Assembly (NCBI GenBank): GCA_913057945.1
Contig: CAJXOF010000007.1
Location: forward strand, 62,001-126,000
From: an uncultured Hyphomonadaceae bacterium
Lineage (GTDB): Bacteria; Pseudomonadota; Alphaproteobacteria; Caulobacterales; Hyphomonadaceae
Direction: 5' to 3'
Length of the DNA: 64,000 nt
Shown here: positions 26,451 through 35,816 of the stretch, piece by piece
Layout of the letters: every line of letters starts with the position of its first letter
How positions within the stretch are numbered: position 1 is the first letter of the stretch
Translations under genes and position numbers: made by a program
The notes under the pieces: generated by a model
What the model saw: only the letters and a program-made list of their open reading frames with translations
The model's database searches: none
What the model was told of the DNA's origin: nothing

Positions 26451-27239
26451 TCAAGCGGCAGCGAGATTGAGTTCCCGAACCGCGGTCACGCAATTGCGCC
26501 CCTTGGCCTTGGATTCGTAAAGCGCCGTGTCTGCCAATTCGAGCATGCCGTCGAAGTCTGAATTCGGCGGCAACATGGCTAGACCGAAGCTGGCTGTAAC
26601 GCTAACCGGCTTGCCGTCCACAATGACGACATGGTTCTCGATAGATGAGCGCAGACGGTCACAGACGCTTTGAGCCTTTTCGAGGTCGACATTGCTGAGC
26701 AGGATGACGAATTCCTCACCCCCCCAGCGACCGAGACGATCAAAAGGCCCTCGAAGTTCGGAATAAGCTACGGCTGCGATCTCCCGCAGCACGCGGTCAC
26801 CGGCGGCATGACCGTGCTGGTCGTTCACCGCCTTGAAGTAATCAATATCGAAGAGGGCTACAGCGGACGTCATTTCAGTCCGGCTCATACGGGCAAGTTC
26901 CTCGCAGGCGAACTGCTTGAAGAATTTGCGATTGAGCAGGCCGGTCAGCGCATCGGTCGAGGCCATGTCCTCCAGCGTACGCTGGTATATGCGCATCTTG
27001 TATTCATGCTGGGCGGCAATCGCCGCTGTCGGAATGGCCACACAGGCGGCAATGAACAGATTCGCAACAATGAAATTGTGCGGGTTGGAGGGAAAGCCCA
27101 TGGAGTAGACGATGACAGAAAAGGTAAAGCACAGGCAAAGCGCTGTGATCGCCACAAAGGCGAAGAAGGTCATGGATTCGACCACATCTTCGAATTTACC
27201 CTGCACGTGTATCTCCCGTTTCTGCGTATGTTGTTCCAC
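26451..27239 (-). CDS. Membrane diguanylate cyclase (GGDEF domain)
   Basis: This 262-residue protein has two membrane helices (about 24-47 and 57-77), a short linker helix and a GGDEF domain (about 90-255). The active-site motif is intact as GGEEF (173-177), and the metal/substrate segment VALFDIDYFKAVND is complete, so it probably makes c-di-GMP. The allosteric inhibitory site is degenerate: the expected RxxD five residues before GGEEF reads GPFD, with Arg displaced by one (R163). Product inhibition may therefore be weak or absent. It is monocistronic; the downstream DUF3137 gene is 47 bp away on the same strand. Confidence 0.92.
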   Translation of the reverse strand: MEQHTQKREIHVQGKFEDVVESMTFFAFVAITALCLCFTFSVIVYSMGFPSNPHNFIVANLFIAACVAIPTAAIAAQHEYKMRIYQRTLEDMASTDALTGLLNRKFFKQFACEELARMSRTEMTSAVALFDIDYFKAVNDQHGHAAGDRVLREIAAVAYSELRGPFDRLGRWGGEEFVILLSNVDLEKAQSVCDRLRSSIENHVVIVDGKPVSVTASFGLAMLPPNSDFDGMLELADTALYESKAKGRNCVTAVRELNLAAA

Positions 27240-27460
27240 AGGAAGTATATTTTACCGTCAATCGATTGAGGTATATTGACGTTCAGCCGTTCATCTTTTG
27301 GAAACGAGCCCGCCGCGCGGAGAATCTTGACGCCCTGGAGATGGTGCGCCAGTCATGCTCCTGACGCCTGAAGGACGCTCAGGTTCTTCGAGAAAGTATT
27401 TCCGGCGCCGCAGGCTCAATCCACCGCCGCTGAAGTTACAAATATTTCGCAACGTCGTGG
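27240..27460. other. Non-coding region upstream of the groES promoter
   Basis: This 221-bp stretch lies between the GGDEF gene start and the groESL promoter. It is mixed in composition, and I see no reading frame, RNA gene or strong hairpin in it. It should contain the promoter of the divergent GGDEF gene near 27240-27290. Confidence 0.5.
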
Positions 27461-27488
27461 TTGACGCTGTCAGTCACTGCTCTTAACT
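27461..27488 (+). promoter_or_regulatory. Probable sigma-70 promoter of groESL
   Basis: TTGACG (27461-27466) and TTAACT (27483-27488) are separated by 16 bp. The predicted start near 27495 lies just before the CIRCE element, which matches the usual arrangement of HrcA-repressed groE operons. No convincing heat-shock sigma-32 pair was seen at a suitable spacing. Confidence 0.55.
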
Positions 27489-27499
27489 CCCCATCATCG

Positions 27500-27526
27500 T
27501 TAGCAGTCGATGTGGGCGAGTGCTAA
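27500..27526 (+). promoter_or_regulatory. CIRCE operator (HrcA site) of groESL
   Basis: TTAGCAGTC, nine bases, then GAGTGCTAA: the CIRCE consensus TTAGCACTC-N9-GAGTGCTAA with a single mismatch in the left arm. It lies 74 bp before the groES ATG and just after the predicted promoter. HrcA binding here would repress groESL until heat shock. hrcA itself is not in this window. Confidence 0.93.
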
Positions 27527-27600
27527 AGCGCCCCGCCATTCGACCCGCTAGCGACCATTTTTCAATTGAACTCGTCAATGAGACAAGAGGGCTAAATCCA

Positions 27601-27891
27601 ATGAAACTTCGTCCCCTGCACGACCGTGTCGTCGTGCGCCGCGTCAAGGAAGAAGAGAAAACCAAGGGCGGGATCATCATTCCCGACACCGCAAAGGAAA
27701 AGCCGCAGGAAGGCGAAATCGTCGCTGTCGGCGCCGGTGCCATTGGTGACGACAATGAGCGCGTTGCGCTCGACGTCAAAGTCGGCGATCGCGTGCTCTT
27801 CGGCAAATGGTCCGGCACGGAAGTGACCGTCGACGGCGAAGAAGTGCTCATCATGAAAGAGAGCGACATCATGGGTGTCCTGGAGGGCTAA
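27601..27891 (+). CDS. groES: Co-chaperonin GroES (Cpn10)
   Basis: This 96-residue GroES forms the heptameric lid of the GroEL chamber. It starts [28 protein letters not shown], which includes the mobile loop that contacts GroEL, and ends [11 protein letters not shown]. The ATG at 27601 has AGAGGG about 10 bp upstream; the in-frame codons before it (from 27520) overlap the CIRCE element and are not coding. groEL follows 54 bp later. Confidence 0.98.
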   Translation: MKLRPLHDRVVVRRVKEEEKTKGGIIIPDTAKEKPQEGEIVAVGAGAIGDDNERVALDVKVGDRVLFGKWSGTEVTVDGEEVLIMKESDIMGVLEG

Positions 27892-27939
27892 GCCCCCACC
27901 CTTTCGCTTTTCATCAGACAGAATTCTCAACAGAGGTAA

Positions 27940-29595
<1,656 letters not shown>

Positions 29596-29620
29596 GCCCG
29601 GCCCTCAAAGCCAGAATGCG

Positions 29621-29652
29621 AGAGGCAGCACTTCGGTGCTGCCTCTTTTTTT
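29621..29652 (+). terminator. Rho-independent terminator of groESL
   Basis: An 11-bp perfect stem (AGAGGCAGCAC, 29621-29631; GTGCTGCCTCT, 29636-29646) is capped by a stable TTCG tetraloop and followed by seven T. It ends the groESL transcript 25 bp after the groEL stop. Confidence 0.95.
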
Positions 29653-29748
29653 GCGCGAAATGAACCCTCCAGCACGTTCGATTCCAGCTTCTCTACCGCA
29701 GCGGCAACTGCTTAGGATTGCCGAAAACATAAATGGGAGAGAAACAAA

Positions 29749-31371
29749 GTGGCATCTGCTCGGGAAATGAATTTCGGCGACATGCTCGATGCTGTGGGCG
29801 AGATGCTCGGTCCGGACGACCTGGCCCTCGCGCACGGGGAGCGACGCACCTATTGGCCAGACTTCACGGCCCGCTCGAACAGGCTGGCACGGAACCTGCG
29901 CGAAATGGGGATCGAGACCGGCGACAAGGCAGGCTTCTACCTGCGCAACCAACCGGAATACACCGAAGCCTTGGCCGCCTGCTTCAAAGGCCGCTTCACG
30001 CATGTGAACGTCAATTACCGCTACCTCGCAGACGAACTCTTCTACATTTTCGACAATTCAGATGCGGCGGTTGTCTTCTATGACGTGCAGTTCCTCGACC
30101 AGGTCGAGCTTGTGCGCGGTCGTCTGCCGAAGGTGAAAGCCTGGGTCCAGATTGGTGGCGGAGACGTGCCCGACTGGGCGGTAGACTATGACCGGCTCGC
30201 CGCCGAAGGTGATCCGTCTCCTCTTGGCATCGACCGGTCACAAGAAGATTTGTTCTTCCTATATACGGGCGGCACAACTGGCATGCCAAAGGGCGTAATG
30301 TGGTCACAGGCCGTCTGGCGGCAAGCTTCCAGGGAAGGCGCTGAAAAAGCGGGCCTGCCTTATCCCTCCACGATGGAAGAATACAAGATGGCCGTTCAAT
30401 TGATGGGCCGGACCGCACGCCAGGTACCCGCCTGCCCCCTGATGCATGGCACAGGCCTGTTCACGGCAATGGGTGCCCTGCTCGGTGGCGGGGCCATCAT
30501 CACGCTGGAACAGAACAGCAGTTTCGATCCGGAAAATTTGTGGGACACGGTCTCTGAACATGGCGTCACCAGCATGGCGATTGTCGGCGATGCTTTCGGA
30601 AAACCAATGCTCAAGGCACTTGAAGAGAACTCCGGCCGGTGGGATGTCAGCTCGGTTCAGACCATTGTGTCATCTGGTGTCATGTGGAGCGCGGAAGTGA
30701 AACAAGGCTTGCTGCACCACATGCCCCAAGCCGCGATGATGGACAGTTTCGGCTCCTCTGAGGCCGTCGGATTTGGATCGTCCACGACCACCGCGGAAGG
30801 CGGCACCCAGACATCCAAATTCGAGATCGGCCCGAACTGCAAGGTGTTTTCCGAAGATGATCGCGAGATCGTTCCGGGCAGTGGTGAAGCCGGCATCATC
30901 GCACGCGGCGGCGCCGTCCCGCTCGGATATTACAAGGATGAAGAGAAAACGGCCAAGACGTTCAAGACGATCAATGGCGTCCGCTATGCCATACCGGGCG
31001 ACTGGTGCACCGTGGAAGAGGACGGCACGATTACGCTGCTCGGTCGTGGATCGAACTGCATCAACACCGCCGGTGAGAAAGTCTATCCGGAAGAGGTCGA
31101 GGAAGCGCTCAAGGAGCACGCCTCGGTCAAGGATGCCCTTGTGGTCGGCATACCCGACGAGAAATGGGGCAACGCGGTCACAGCCGTGGTCTCGACCGAT
31201 TCAGACGTGACCGAAGATGAGTTACGAGGCTTCGTGCAGAGCCGGATCGCACGCTACAAGGCGCCCAAATCCATCCTGTTCAAGGACGATCTTGGCCGCG
31301 CACCGAATGGCAAGGCCGACTACAAATCGATCAGGGCCTTCGCGCTCGACAAGCTTGGGCTCAGCCAATAA
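29749..31371 (+). CDS. Acyl-CoA synthetase (AMP-forming, FadD-like)
   Basis: This 540-residue ANL-superfamily enzyme activates a carboxylic acid to acyl-AMP and then acyl-CoA. The phosphate-binding loop is YTGGTTGMPKG. The A5-like motif is MDSFGSSEA, the hinge lies near LLGRGSNCINTAGEKVYPEEVE, and the catalytic Lys is in APNGKADYK. The start is GTG at 29749 with GGGAGAG upstream. The substrate class (fatty acid, sterol side chain or other) is not decided by sequence alone. The 3' end overlaps the convergent DUF2474 gene by 11 bp. Confidence 0.9.
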   Translation: MASAREMNFGDMLDAVGEMLGPDDLALAHGERRTYWPDFTARSNRLARNLREMGIETGDKAGFYLRNQPEYTEALAACFKGRFTHVNVNYRYLADELFYIFDNSDAAVVFYDVQFLDQVELVRGRLPKVKAWVQIGGGDVPDWAVDYDRLAAEGDPSPLGIDRSQEDLFFLYTGGTTGMPKGVMWSQAVWRQASREGAEKAGLPYPSTMEEYKMAVQLMGRTARQVPACPLMHGTGLFTAMGALLGGGAIITLEQNSSFDPENLWDTVSEHGVTSMAIVGDAFGKPMLKALEENSGRWDVSSVQTIVSSGVMWSAEVKQGLLHHMPQAAMMDSFGSSEAVGFGSSTTTAEGGTQTSKFEIGPNCKVFSEDDREIVPGSGEAGIIARGGAVPLGYYKDEEKTAKTFKTINGVRYAIPGDWCTVEEDGTITLLGRGSNCINTAGEKVYPEEVEEALKEHASVKDALVVGIPDEKWGNAVTAVVSTDSDVTEDELRGFVQSRIARYKAPKSILFKDDLGRAPNGKADYKSIRAFALDKLGLSQ

Positions 31372-31510
31372 GCAGCAGGCCTCTCAGCGTGTAGGCAACC
31401 ACCGCCACGACCAGCATGGACACAAGGGCGATGCCAAAGAACCAGAGGAGGCGCTTTCCCAGCGGCGCCTCCTGATCGTCGCCTCCTGGCTGGACCGGAT
31501 CAATGCGCAT
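31361..31510 (-). CDS. Small DUF2474-type subunit protein of cytochrome bd-type oxidase
   Basis: A 49-residue protein (MRIDPVQPGGDDQEAPLGK then one membrane helix FFGIALVSMLVVAVVAYTL and RGLLLIG) is encoded directly after cydB. Small single-helix proteins of the DUF2474 or CydX type are encoded there in many cyd operons and act as accessory subunits. The ATG at 31510 lies inside the last codons of cydB (11-bp overlap), and the stop overlaps the convergent acyl-CoA synthetase gene by 11 bp. The position, the one-helix topology and the conserved W-F-G start of the helix support the call; the assignment to DUF2474 is from memory of the family. Confidence 0.75.
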   Translation of the reverse strand: MRIDPVQPGGDDQEAPLGKRLLWFFGIALVSMLVVAVVAYTLRGLLLIG

Positions 31511-32555
31511 GGTATCCATCGCCCGGTTTCACCTTGCCCCAGAACAGGCTGTAGACATAGGCCGTGTACGCCAGGATGATCGGCAGCATGATGACCGCGC
31601 CCACCAGCATCAGGACGAGGGCATTGTCCCGGGCGGCAGCCTCCGTAATGGAGATTTCATAGGGCACGATGAATGGATAGAGGCTCACACCGAGGCCGAT
31701 ATAACCGCTAAGAAAAATCCCCGCTGCGAGCAGGTAGGGACGCCAATCCGGCGCAGTGCCCACCGCGTCCGGTTTCATGGACAGGTCGCGCCAGAGCCAG
31801 ACAACAAGTGCCATTCCCGCGAGCGGGACGGGCGCGAGGGGCAGGAACCGCGCGGGGTTGATCTGGGTCATGGAAAAGCCCCAGCGGTCGCCGATGGATG
31901 CGTCGACTGACAACGTCGCGAAGCTGACCGCGAGGAAGCAGATCGCTACGCCCGCCAGTGCCATGCGCCCCCATTTGCGGGCCTTGTTATGCAGATCATC
32001 CTCGGTCTTGAGAACCAGCCAGCATGCCCCCAGCAGGAGGTAGCCAATCACGACGGAAATGCCGGTGAGCAGGGTGAACGGCGTCAGCCAGTCGAACGCG
32101 CCACCAGCGAAAGCGCCGCCCTCGACCCGGATGCCCTGCACCATGCCGCCCAGCATGATGCCCTGCGAAAAGGCGGCGGTGAATGAACCGCCATAGAAAG
32201 CGCCATTCCAGAATAATCTTGTGGGCCGCCGCACTGCCTTGTGCCGGAATTCGAACGCTACTCCCCGGAAAATAAGGGCTGCCAGCATGATGAGGACGGG
32301 CAGGTAGAAGGCCGGCATGATGATCGCGTAGGCCGTCGGGAACGCTGCAAACAGGCCACCCCCGCCAATGATCAGCCATGTCTCGTTACCGTCCCAGACG
32401 GGCTCCACCGTGGCGGTCATCATATTGCGTTCTTCTTCGGACTCGGCGAACGCCGTGAACATGCCCACGCCGAGGTCAAATCCATCGAGCAGGACATACA
32501 TCATCACGCCAATGGCGAGGATCAGGGCCCAGATAAAAGGAAGGTCGATAGCCAT
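31500..32555 (-). CDS. cydB: Cytochrome bd-type ubiquinol oxidase subunit II
   Basis: This 351-residue membrane subunit has eight or nine helices and the family's opening segment WALILAIGVMMYVLLDGFDLGVGM. Also visible are GNETWLIIGGGGLFAAFP and FRHKAVR. Together with CydA it forms the quinol oxidase that reduces O2 to water at the inner membrane. It begins 9 bp after cydA ends. The Gln loop in the partner CydA is short, so the complex is of the cyanide-insensitive (CIO) type. Confidence 0.93.
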   Translation of the reverse strand: MAIDLPFIWALILAIGVMMYVLLDGFDLGVGMFTAFAESEEERNMMTATVEPVWDGNETWLIIGGGGLFAAFPTAYAIIMPAFYLPVLIMLAALIFRGVAFEFRHKAVRRPTRLFWNGAFYGGSFTAAFSQGIMLGGMVQGIRVEGGAFAGGAFDWLTPFTLLTGISVVIGYLLLGACWLVLKTEDDLHNKARKWGRMALAGVAICFLAVSFATLSVDASIGDRWGFSMTQINPARFLPLAPVPLAGMALVVWLWRDLSMKPDAVGTAPDWRPYLLAAGIFLSGYIGLGVSLYPFIVPYEISITEAAARDNALVLMLVGAVIMLPIILAYTAYVYSLFWGKVKPGDGYHAH

Positions 32556-32564
32556 GAATGCCTC

Positions 32565-33983
32565 CTATTCCACCGCAACTATATCGTCTGAAGTCTCGGC
32601 CTTTTCATCGACCGCCCCCATGGGCGTGCCGGGTGGACGACGCTCACGGCTCGCCGGATCCGGCGGCGTGTCGTCGAAGCCGCGCGTTGCAATGCGGGCC
32701 ATGTAGACCACCCCGGCGGTGAAGATGATGGCATAGACGACCATGAAGACGAGCAGTGACGTGGCAACCTGCCCGGCCGAGACCGGCGACAAGCTGTCGA
32801 CTGTTCGAAGGTGCCCATAGACAGTGTAAGGCTGTCGCCCCACCTCAGCCGTGATCCAGCCGGTTACAACAGCGAGGAAGCCAAATGCGCCTGCTGGCAC
32901 GGCGGCCATGTGGAACAGGCCCGGCTCATCCAGCTTCTTGCGCCACCACAGGAAGCTGCCCCACAGACCCATGGCCAACATGCCGAGCCCTGATGCAACC
33001 ATGATCCGGAAGGAATAGAAGACGAGCCATATCGGTGGCCGTTCTGACTCGGGATAATGATCAATCCCGTGGAGCATTTCACCCTCTTCAAGTCCGGCAA
33101 ACAAGAACGTGCTGGTTCCCGGAACCGTGATGCCAGCATGTCCACATTCGGAATCATCCGGCCAGGCAATCAAGACGGTGCCTTGCAGATCCTTGGTCTC
33201 GCACCAGCCTTCCACGACAGCAATCTTTGCTGGCTGGTATTTGTGAGCCACCTCGCCAGACCAGTGGCCGACCATGATCTGGATGGGCAGCAATATGGCG
33301 AGCGTTCCGGAGGCCATACGGATCTGCCATTTTGTCGGTTCGGTGATCCGGCCCTTGAGAATTTGCCAGGCGCCTGCGGCCAGGATGACGGCCGCAGTAG
33401 TCGTATAGGCCGCCAGCAGCATGTGGGAGAGGCGGCTTGGAAGGCTCGGATTGAAGATCGCCTCGATCCAGCTGGTCGCGTAAAAATTTCCGGTCTCGGC
33501 ATCAATCGCGAACCCGGCCGGCGTCTGCATCCAGCTGTTCGCAGCCAGAATCCAGAAGGCAGAAATCGTGGTTCCGATTGCGACGGCGCAGGTCGCAACA
33601 AAATGGAGCTTGCGGCCAACTTTCTGCCAACCAAACAGCATGACACCGAGAAAAGTCGCTTCGAGGAAGAAGGCCGTCAGCACTTCATAGGCCAGCATGG
33701 GGCCCATGACGCTGCCGGTGATCTCGGAGAACAGGCTCCAATTGGTCCCGAACTGGTAGCTCATCACGACGCCGGACACGACGCCCATCGCAAATGCGAG
33801 CGCGAAGATCTTCACCCAGTGCAGGTAAAGCCGCTTGAAGACTTCCTTGCCGGTCTTCAGCCAGAGCCCCTCGCAAACTGCCAGAAAGGCCGCGAGACCG
33901 ATGGTGAAGGCTGGAAACAGAATGTGGAACGCAACAACAAAGGCAAATTGTAGCCGCGACAGGATAAGTGCATCAAATTCCAT
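32565..33983 (-). CDS. cydA: Cytochrome bd-type ubiquinol oxidase subunit I (CIO-like)
   Basis: This 472-residue subunit carries the hemes and quinol site. It starts MEFDALILSRLQFAF, with the conserved heme His in VVAFHILFPAF, further heme-ligand regions in LSHMLLAAYTT and MLAYEVLTAFFLEATF, and the GRQPYTVYGHLRT signature. The quinol (Q) loop lacks the long insertion of E. coli CydA, which fits the cyanide-insensitive group. ATG 33983 is preceded by CGGAG; upstream codons to 34034 are not conserved. It leads a cydAB-DUF2474 operon. No FNR-type box was found in the leader. Confidence 0.93.
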   Translation of the reverse strand: MEFDALILSRLQFAFVVAFHILFPAFTIGLAAFLAVCEGLWLKTGKEVFKRLYLHWVKIFALAFAMGVVSGVVMSYQFGTNWSLFSEITGSVMGPMLAYEVLTAFFLEATFLGVMLFGWQKVGRKLHFVATCAVAIGTTISAFWILAANSWMQTPAGFAIDAETGNFYATSWIEAIFNPSLPSRLSHMLLAAYTTTAAVILAAGAWQILKGRITEPTKWQIRMASGTLAILLPIQIMVGHWSGEVAHKYQPAKIAVVEGWCETKDLQGTVLIAWPDDSECGHAGITVPGTSTFLFAGLEEGEMLHGIDHYPESERPPIWLVFYSFRIMVASGLGMLAMGLWGSFLWWRKKLDEPGLFHMAAVPAGAFGFLAVVTGWITAEVGRQPYTVYGHLRTVDSLSPVSAGQVATSLLVFMVVYAIIFTAGVVYMARIATRGFDDTPPDPASRERRPPGTPMGAVDEKAETSDDIVAVE

Positions 33984-34084
33984 GAGACCCGCTCCGGATT
34001 GTATATGCGATTCCCCTAATATAATTCGCGACATCCATAAAGCGGACGCGCTGACGCGCGCTTGTCTGACGCAGGGTCAGCGGC

Positions 34085-34516
34085 TCAGGCTTTGCGACGC
34101 AAGGTCCTGAATATCGCGTCGGCGCGTGCTGCAATGCCCCCATCTTCCTTCACCAGCCTCGCTGTTACGTGAACATGGTCACCGTCTATCAGAGTAACAT
34201 GCGGATGCGCCTCCAGCCAGCTGCCTTCCCGGACGATGTCCATGAACTCCATGGTTAGCTTCAACGTCACCGACATCTTGCCGGTGGCGCTCCAGACGGC
34301 CCAGGCGAGCGCGCTGTCGGAGAAGGCGCAGGTCATCCCGCCATGCAGGAAGCCCATGCCATTGCAGTGACGGTCCAGCACCCACATGCCGGTGCGCACG
34401 TCCCCGGACGCGGAAGCGCGGAAAGTCGGACCATTATGTAGGGTGAATTTCCCGCGGGATGGCGTTGGGGCAAATCCCGGCGGAGGTGGTTTCAGCGGCT
34501 TGTCCGCCTCACTCAC
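34085..34516 (-). CDS. PaaI-type acyl-CoA thioesterase
   Basis: This 143-residue hot-dog-fold protein has the PaaI motif region NGMGFLHGGMTCAFSDSALAWAV, where the HGG loop binds CoA and the acidic residue is catalytic. The strand TLKLTMEFMDIV follows. The start is GTG at 34516, which overlaps the stop of the upstream DUF192 gene by 8 bp (34509-34516). Codons further upstream lie inside that gene and are not conserved. It probably hydrolyses a medium- or aryl-acyl-CoA; no substrate can be given. Confidence 0.85.
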   Translation of the reverse strand: MSEADKPLKPPPPGFAPTPSRGKFTLHNGPTFRASASGDVRTGMWVLDRHCNGMGFLHGGMTCAFSDSALAWAVWSATGKMSVTLKLTMEFMDIVREGSWLEAHPHVTLIDGDHVHVTARLVKEDGGIAARADAIFRTLRRKA

Positions 34517-34964
34517 CCAGATTTCCGAAGATGTCGTGATGCACCGTGTCGCCCGGCTCGATGCCCAGTTCGGCGGCGCGGCCCCCTGCCAGTTCCAGCA
34601 CGGCCTTGACCGGCACGCCAGGATTGATGCGGCGCAGCGATCTCGGAACGGCTTCGCGGGCAATCGCCAGCACTTTGCCATCAGGATCAATGAACAGCAT
34701 GTCCAGCGAGATCAGCGTGTTCTTCATCCACATATTGGCTTCGCGCGGCTGGCCGAAATCGAACAGCATGCCAGCGTCCGCTGCCAGTTCTTCCCGGTTC
34801 ATGAGGCCCATCTGGACTTCTTCCGGATCGTTCGCCAATTCGACGGTGAAGCTGTGCTCGGCCTCTCCCGACAGGATCGTGAGAGGGCCAGTTTCCAGTT
34901 GGGCAAAAGCCACTGGCAGGAACAGGGCGAGCGATGTGAAAGCAGAAGCGATGAAACGTATCAT
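34509..34964 (-). CDS. DUF192 exported protein
   Basis: This 151-residue protein has a Sec signal peptide (MIRFIASAFTSLALFLPVAFA) and the DUF192 fold. Visible motifs are ANDPEEVQMGLMNRE, MLFDFGQPREANMWMKNTLISLDMLFID and VLELAGGRAAELGIEPGD. The family's function is not established. It is coupled to the thioesterase gene downstream. The ATG at 34964 gives a good signal peptide. Confidence 0.88.
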   Translation of the reverse strand: MIRFIASAFTSLALFLPVAFAQLETGPLTILSGEAEHSFTVELANDPEEVQMGLMNREELAADAGMLFDFGQPREANMWMKNTLISLDMLFIDPDGKVLAIAREAVPRSLRRINPGVPVKAVLELAGGRAAELGIEPGDTVHHDIFGNLGE

Positions 34965-35016
34965 ACGGCTTGTTTAGACGGGTGCCCGCAAGGCGGCAAG
35001 CTGTCTTGGCTGCTGC

Positions 35017-35541
35017 TTACCCGCGTTTAATGTGGCTGACATGCTCGCCTTTTGAACCGGTCTCGATGCAGACATCCAGATCGGTGCCAGGCTCGATATC
35101 TTCATAGCCGGCTTTGCGCAGCACGACCGCATGGACGAAGATATCGGTGTCGTCGCCATCGCGCTGGACAAAGCCGTAACCGCGGGTGCGATTGAACCAT
35201 TTCAGCGTCACCGGCTCATAGTCGCGCTCAAGGCCCTTTTCCTGGGCGAGGGCCGCGCGGGGCCGTTCCATCTCGATGATGTTGGCGGTTTGCCAGCCGC
35301 GATCGCCCTTCACCGCATCACAAACAATGCGAGCGCCTTCGTCGGCGTAGGATTCGCCATAGCCACGCAAGCAGGTCACATGGAGCATCACATCACCGGT
35401 CAGGCCAGCATCAGATGTCGACTCAGCGACGATGAATCCATAGCCCTTGGCGCTATCGAACCATTTCACATGACCGATGACCCGCACGGCATCTTCCATC
35501 TGCGCAGGCTCTGATTCTGGTTTGGCGGCTATTCTCGTCAT
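35017..35541 (-). CDS. Double cold-shock-domain protein
   Basis: This 174-residue protein holds two cold-shock domains: residues about 20-90 (VKWFDSAKGYGFI, RNP1-like) and 110-172 (LKWFNRTRGYGFVQRD, then DIFVHAVVLRKAG, RNP1 and RNP2). Tandem CSD proteins of this length occur in alphaproteobacteria and bind single-stranded RNA or DNA. The first domain's RNP2 (DVMLHVTCLRG) is less typical, so the two may differ in affinity. ATG 35541 is used; the TTG just before it adds one codon. It is separated from DUF192 by 52 bp. Confidence 0.9.
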   Translation of the reverse strand: MTRIAAKPESEPAQMEDAVRVIGHVKWFDSAKGYGFIVAESTSDAGLTGDVMLHVTCLRGYGESYADEGARIVCDAVKGDRGWQTANIIEMERPRAALAQEKGLERDYEPVTLKWFNRTRGYGFVQRDGDDTDIFVHAVVLRKAGYEDIEPGTDLDVCIETGSKGEHVSHIKRG

Positions 35542-35663
35542 CAACCCATATTCCCCAATCAGGCAACCTAAAATGTGTTAACGCGCTTGTCACGCGATCA
35601 TCACATCTAAGAATGTCTTTCTGCTGCCATGCACAGGCTTAGCGCGGCAATGTGGAGAGAAGT

Positions 35664-35738
35664 TGGCAGTCCCTAGGGGAATCGAACCCCTCTTTCCAGG
35701 TTGAAAACCTGGCGTCCTAACCGATAGACGAAGGGACC
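35664..35738 (-). tRNA. tRNA-Glu (UUC anticodon)
   Basis: Read on the minus strand it folds to a full cloverleaf. The acceptor stem GGTCCCT pairs with AGGGACT (G-U at 1-72). The anticodon arm is CCAGG-TTTTCAA-CCTGG with anticodon TTC. The T arm is AGGGG-TTCGATT-CCCCT. Discriminator G is followed by an encoded CCA. The length is 75 nt. Confidence 0.97.
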
Positions 35739-35758
35739 GCACCGGCTCGAAGACAGGC

Positions 35759-35787
35759 GATATAGCTGCTCATCTTGGACTCGTAAA
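35759..35787 (-). promoter_or_regulatory. Probable promoter of tRNA-Glu
   Basis: On the minus strand TTTACG (35782-35787) and TATATC (35759-35764) are spaced 17 bp, four of six matches each. The predicted transcript start is 10-15 bp before the mature tRNA 5' end. Confidence 0.45.
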
Positions 35788-35816
35788 GCGGTTTAAACGG
35801 GGTTTCTGCAGATAAA

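Noticed and set aside
27461..27600. Sigma-32 heat-shock promoter of groESL
   Set aside because: CCCCAT occurs at 27489-27494, but no CTTGAAA-like -35 lies at the right distance; a sigma-70 promoter with CIRCE fits better.
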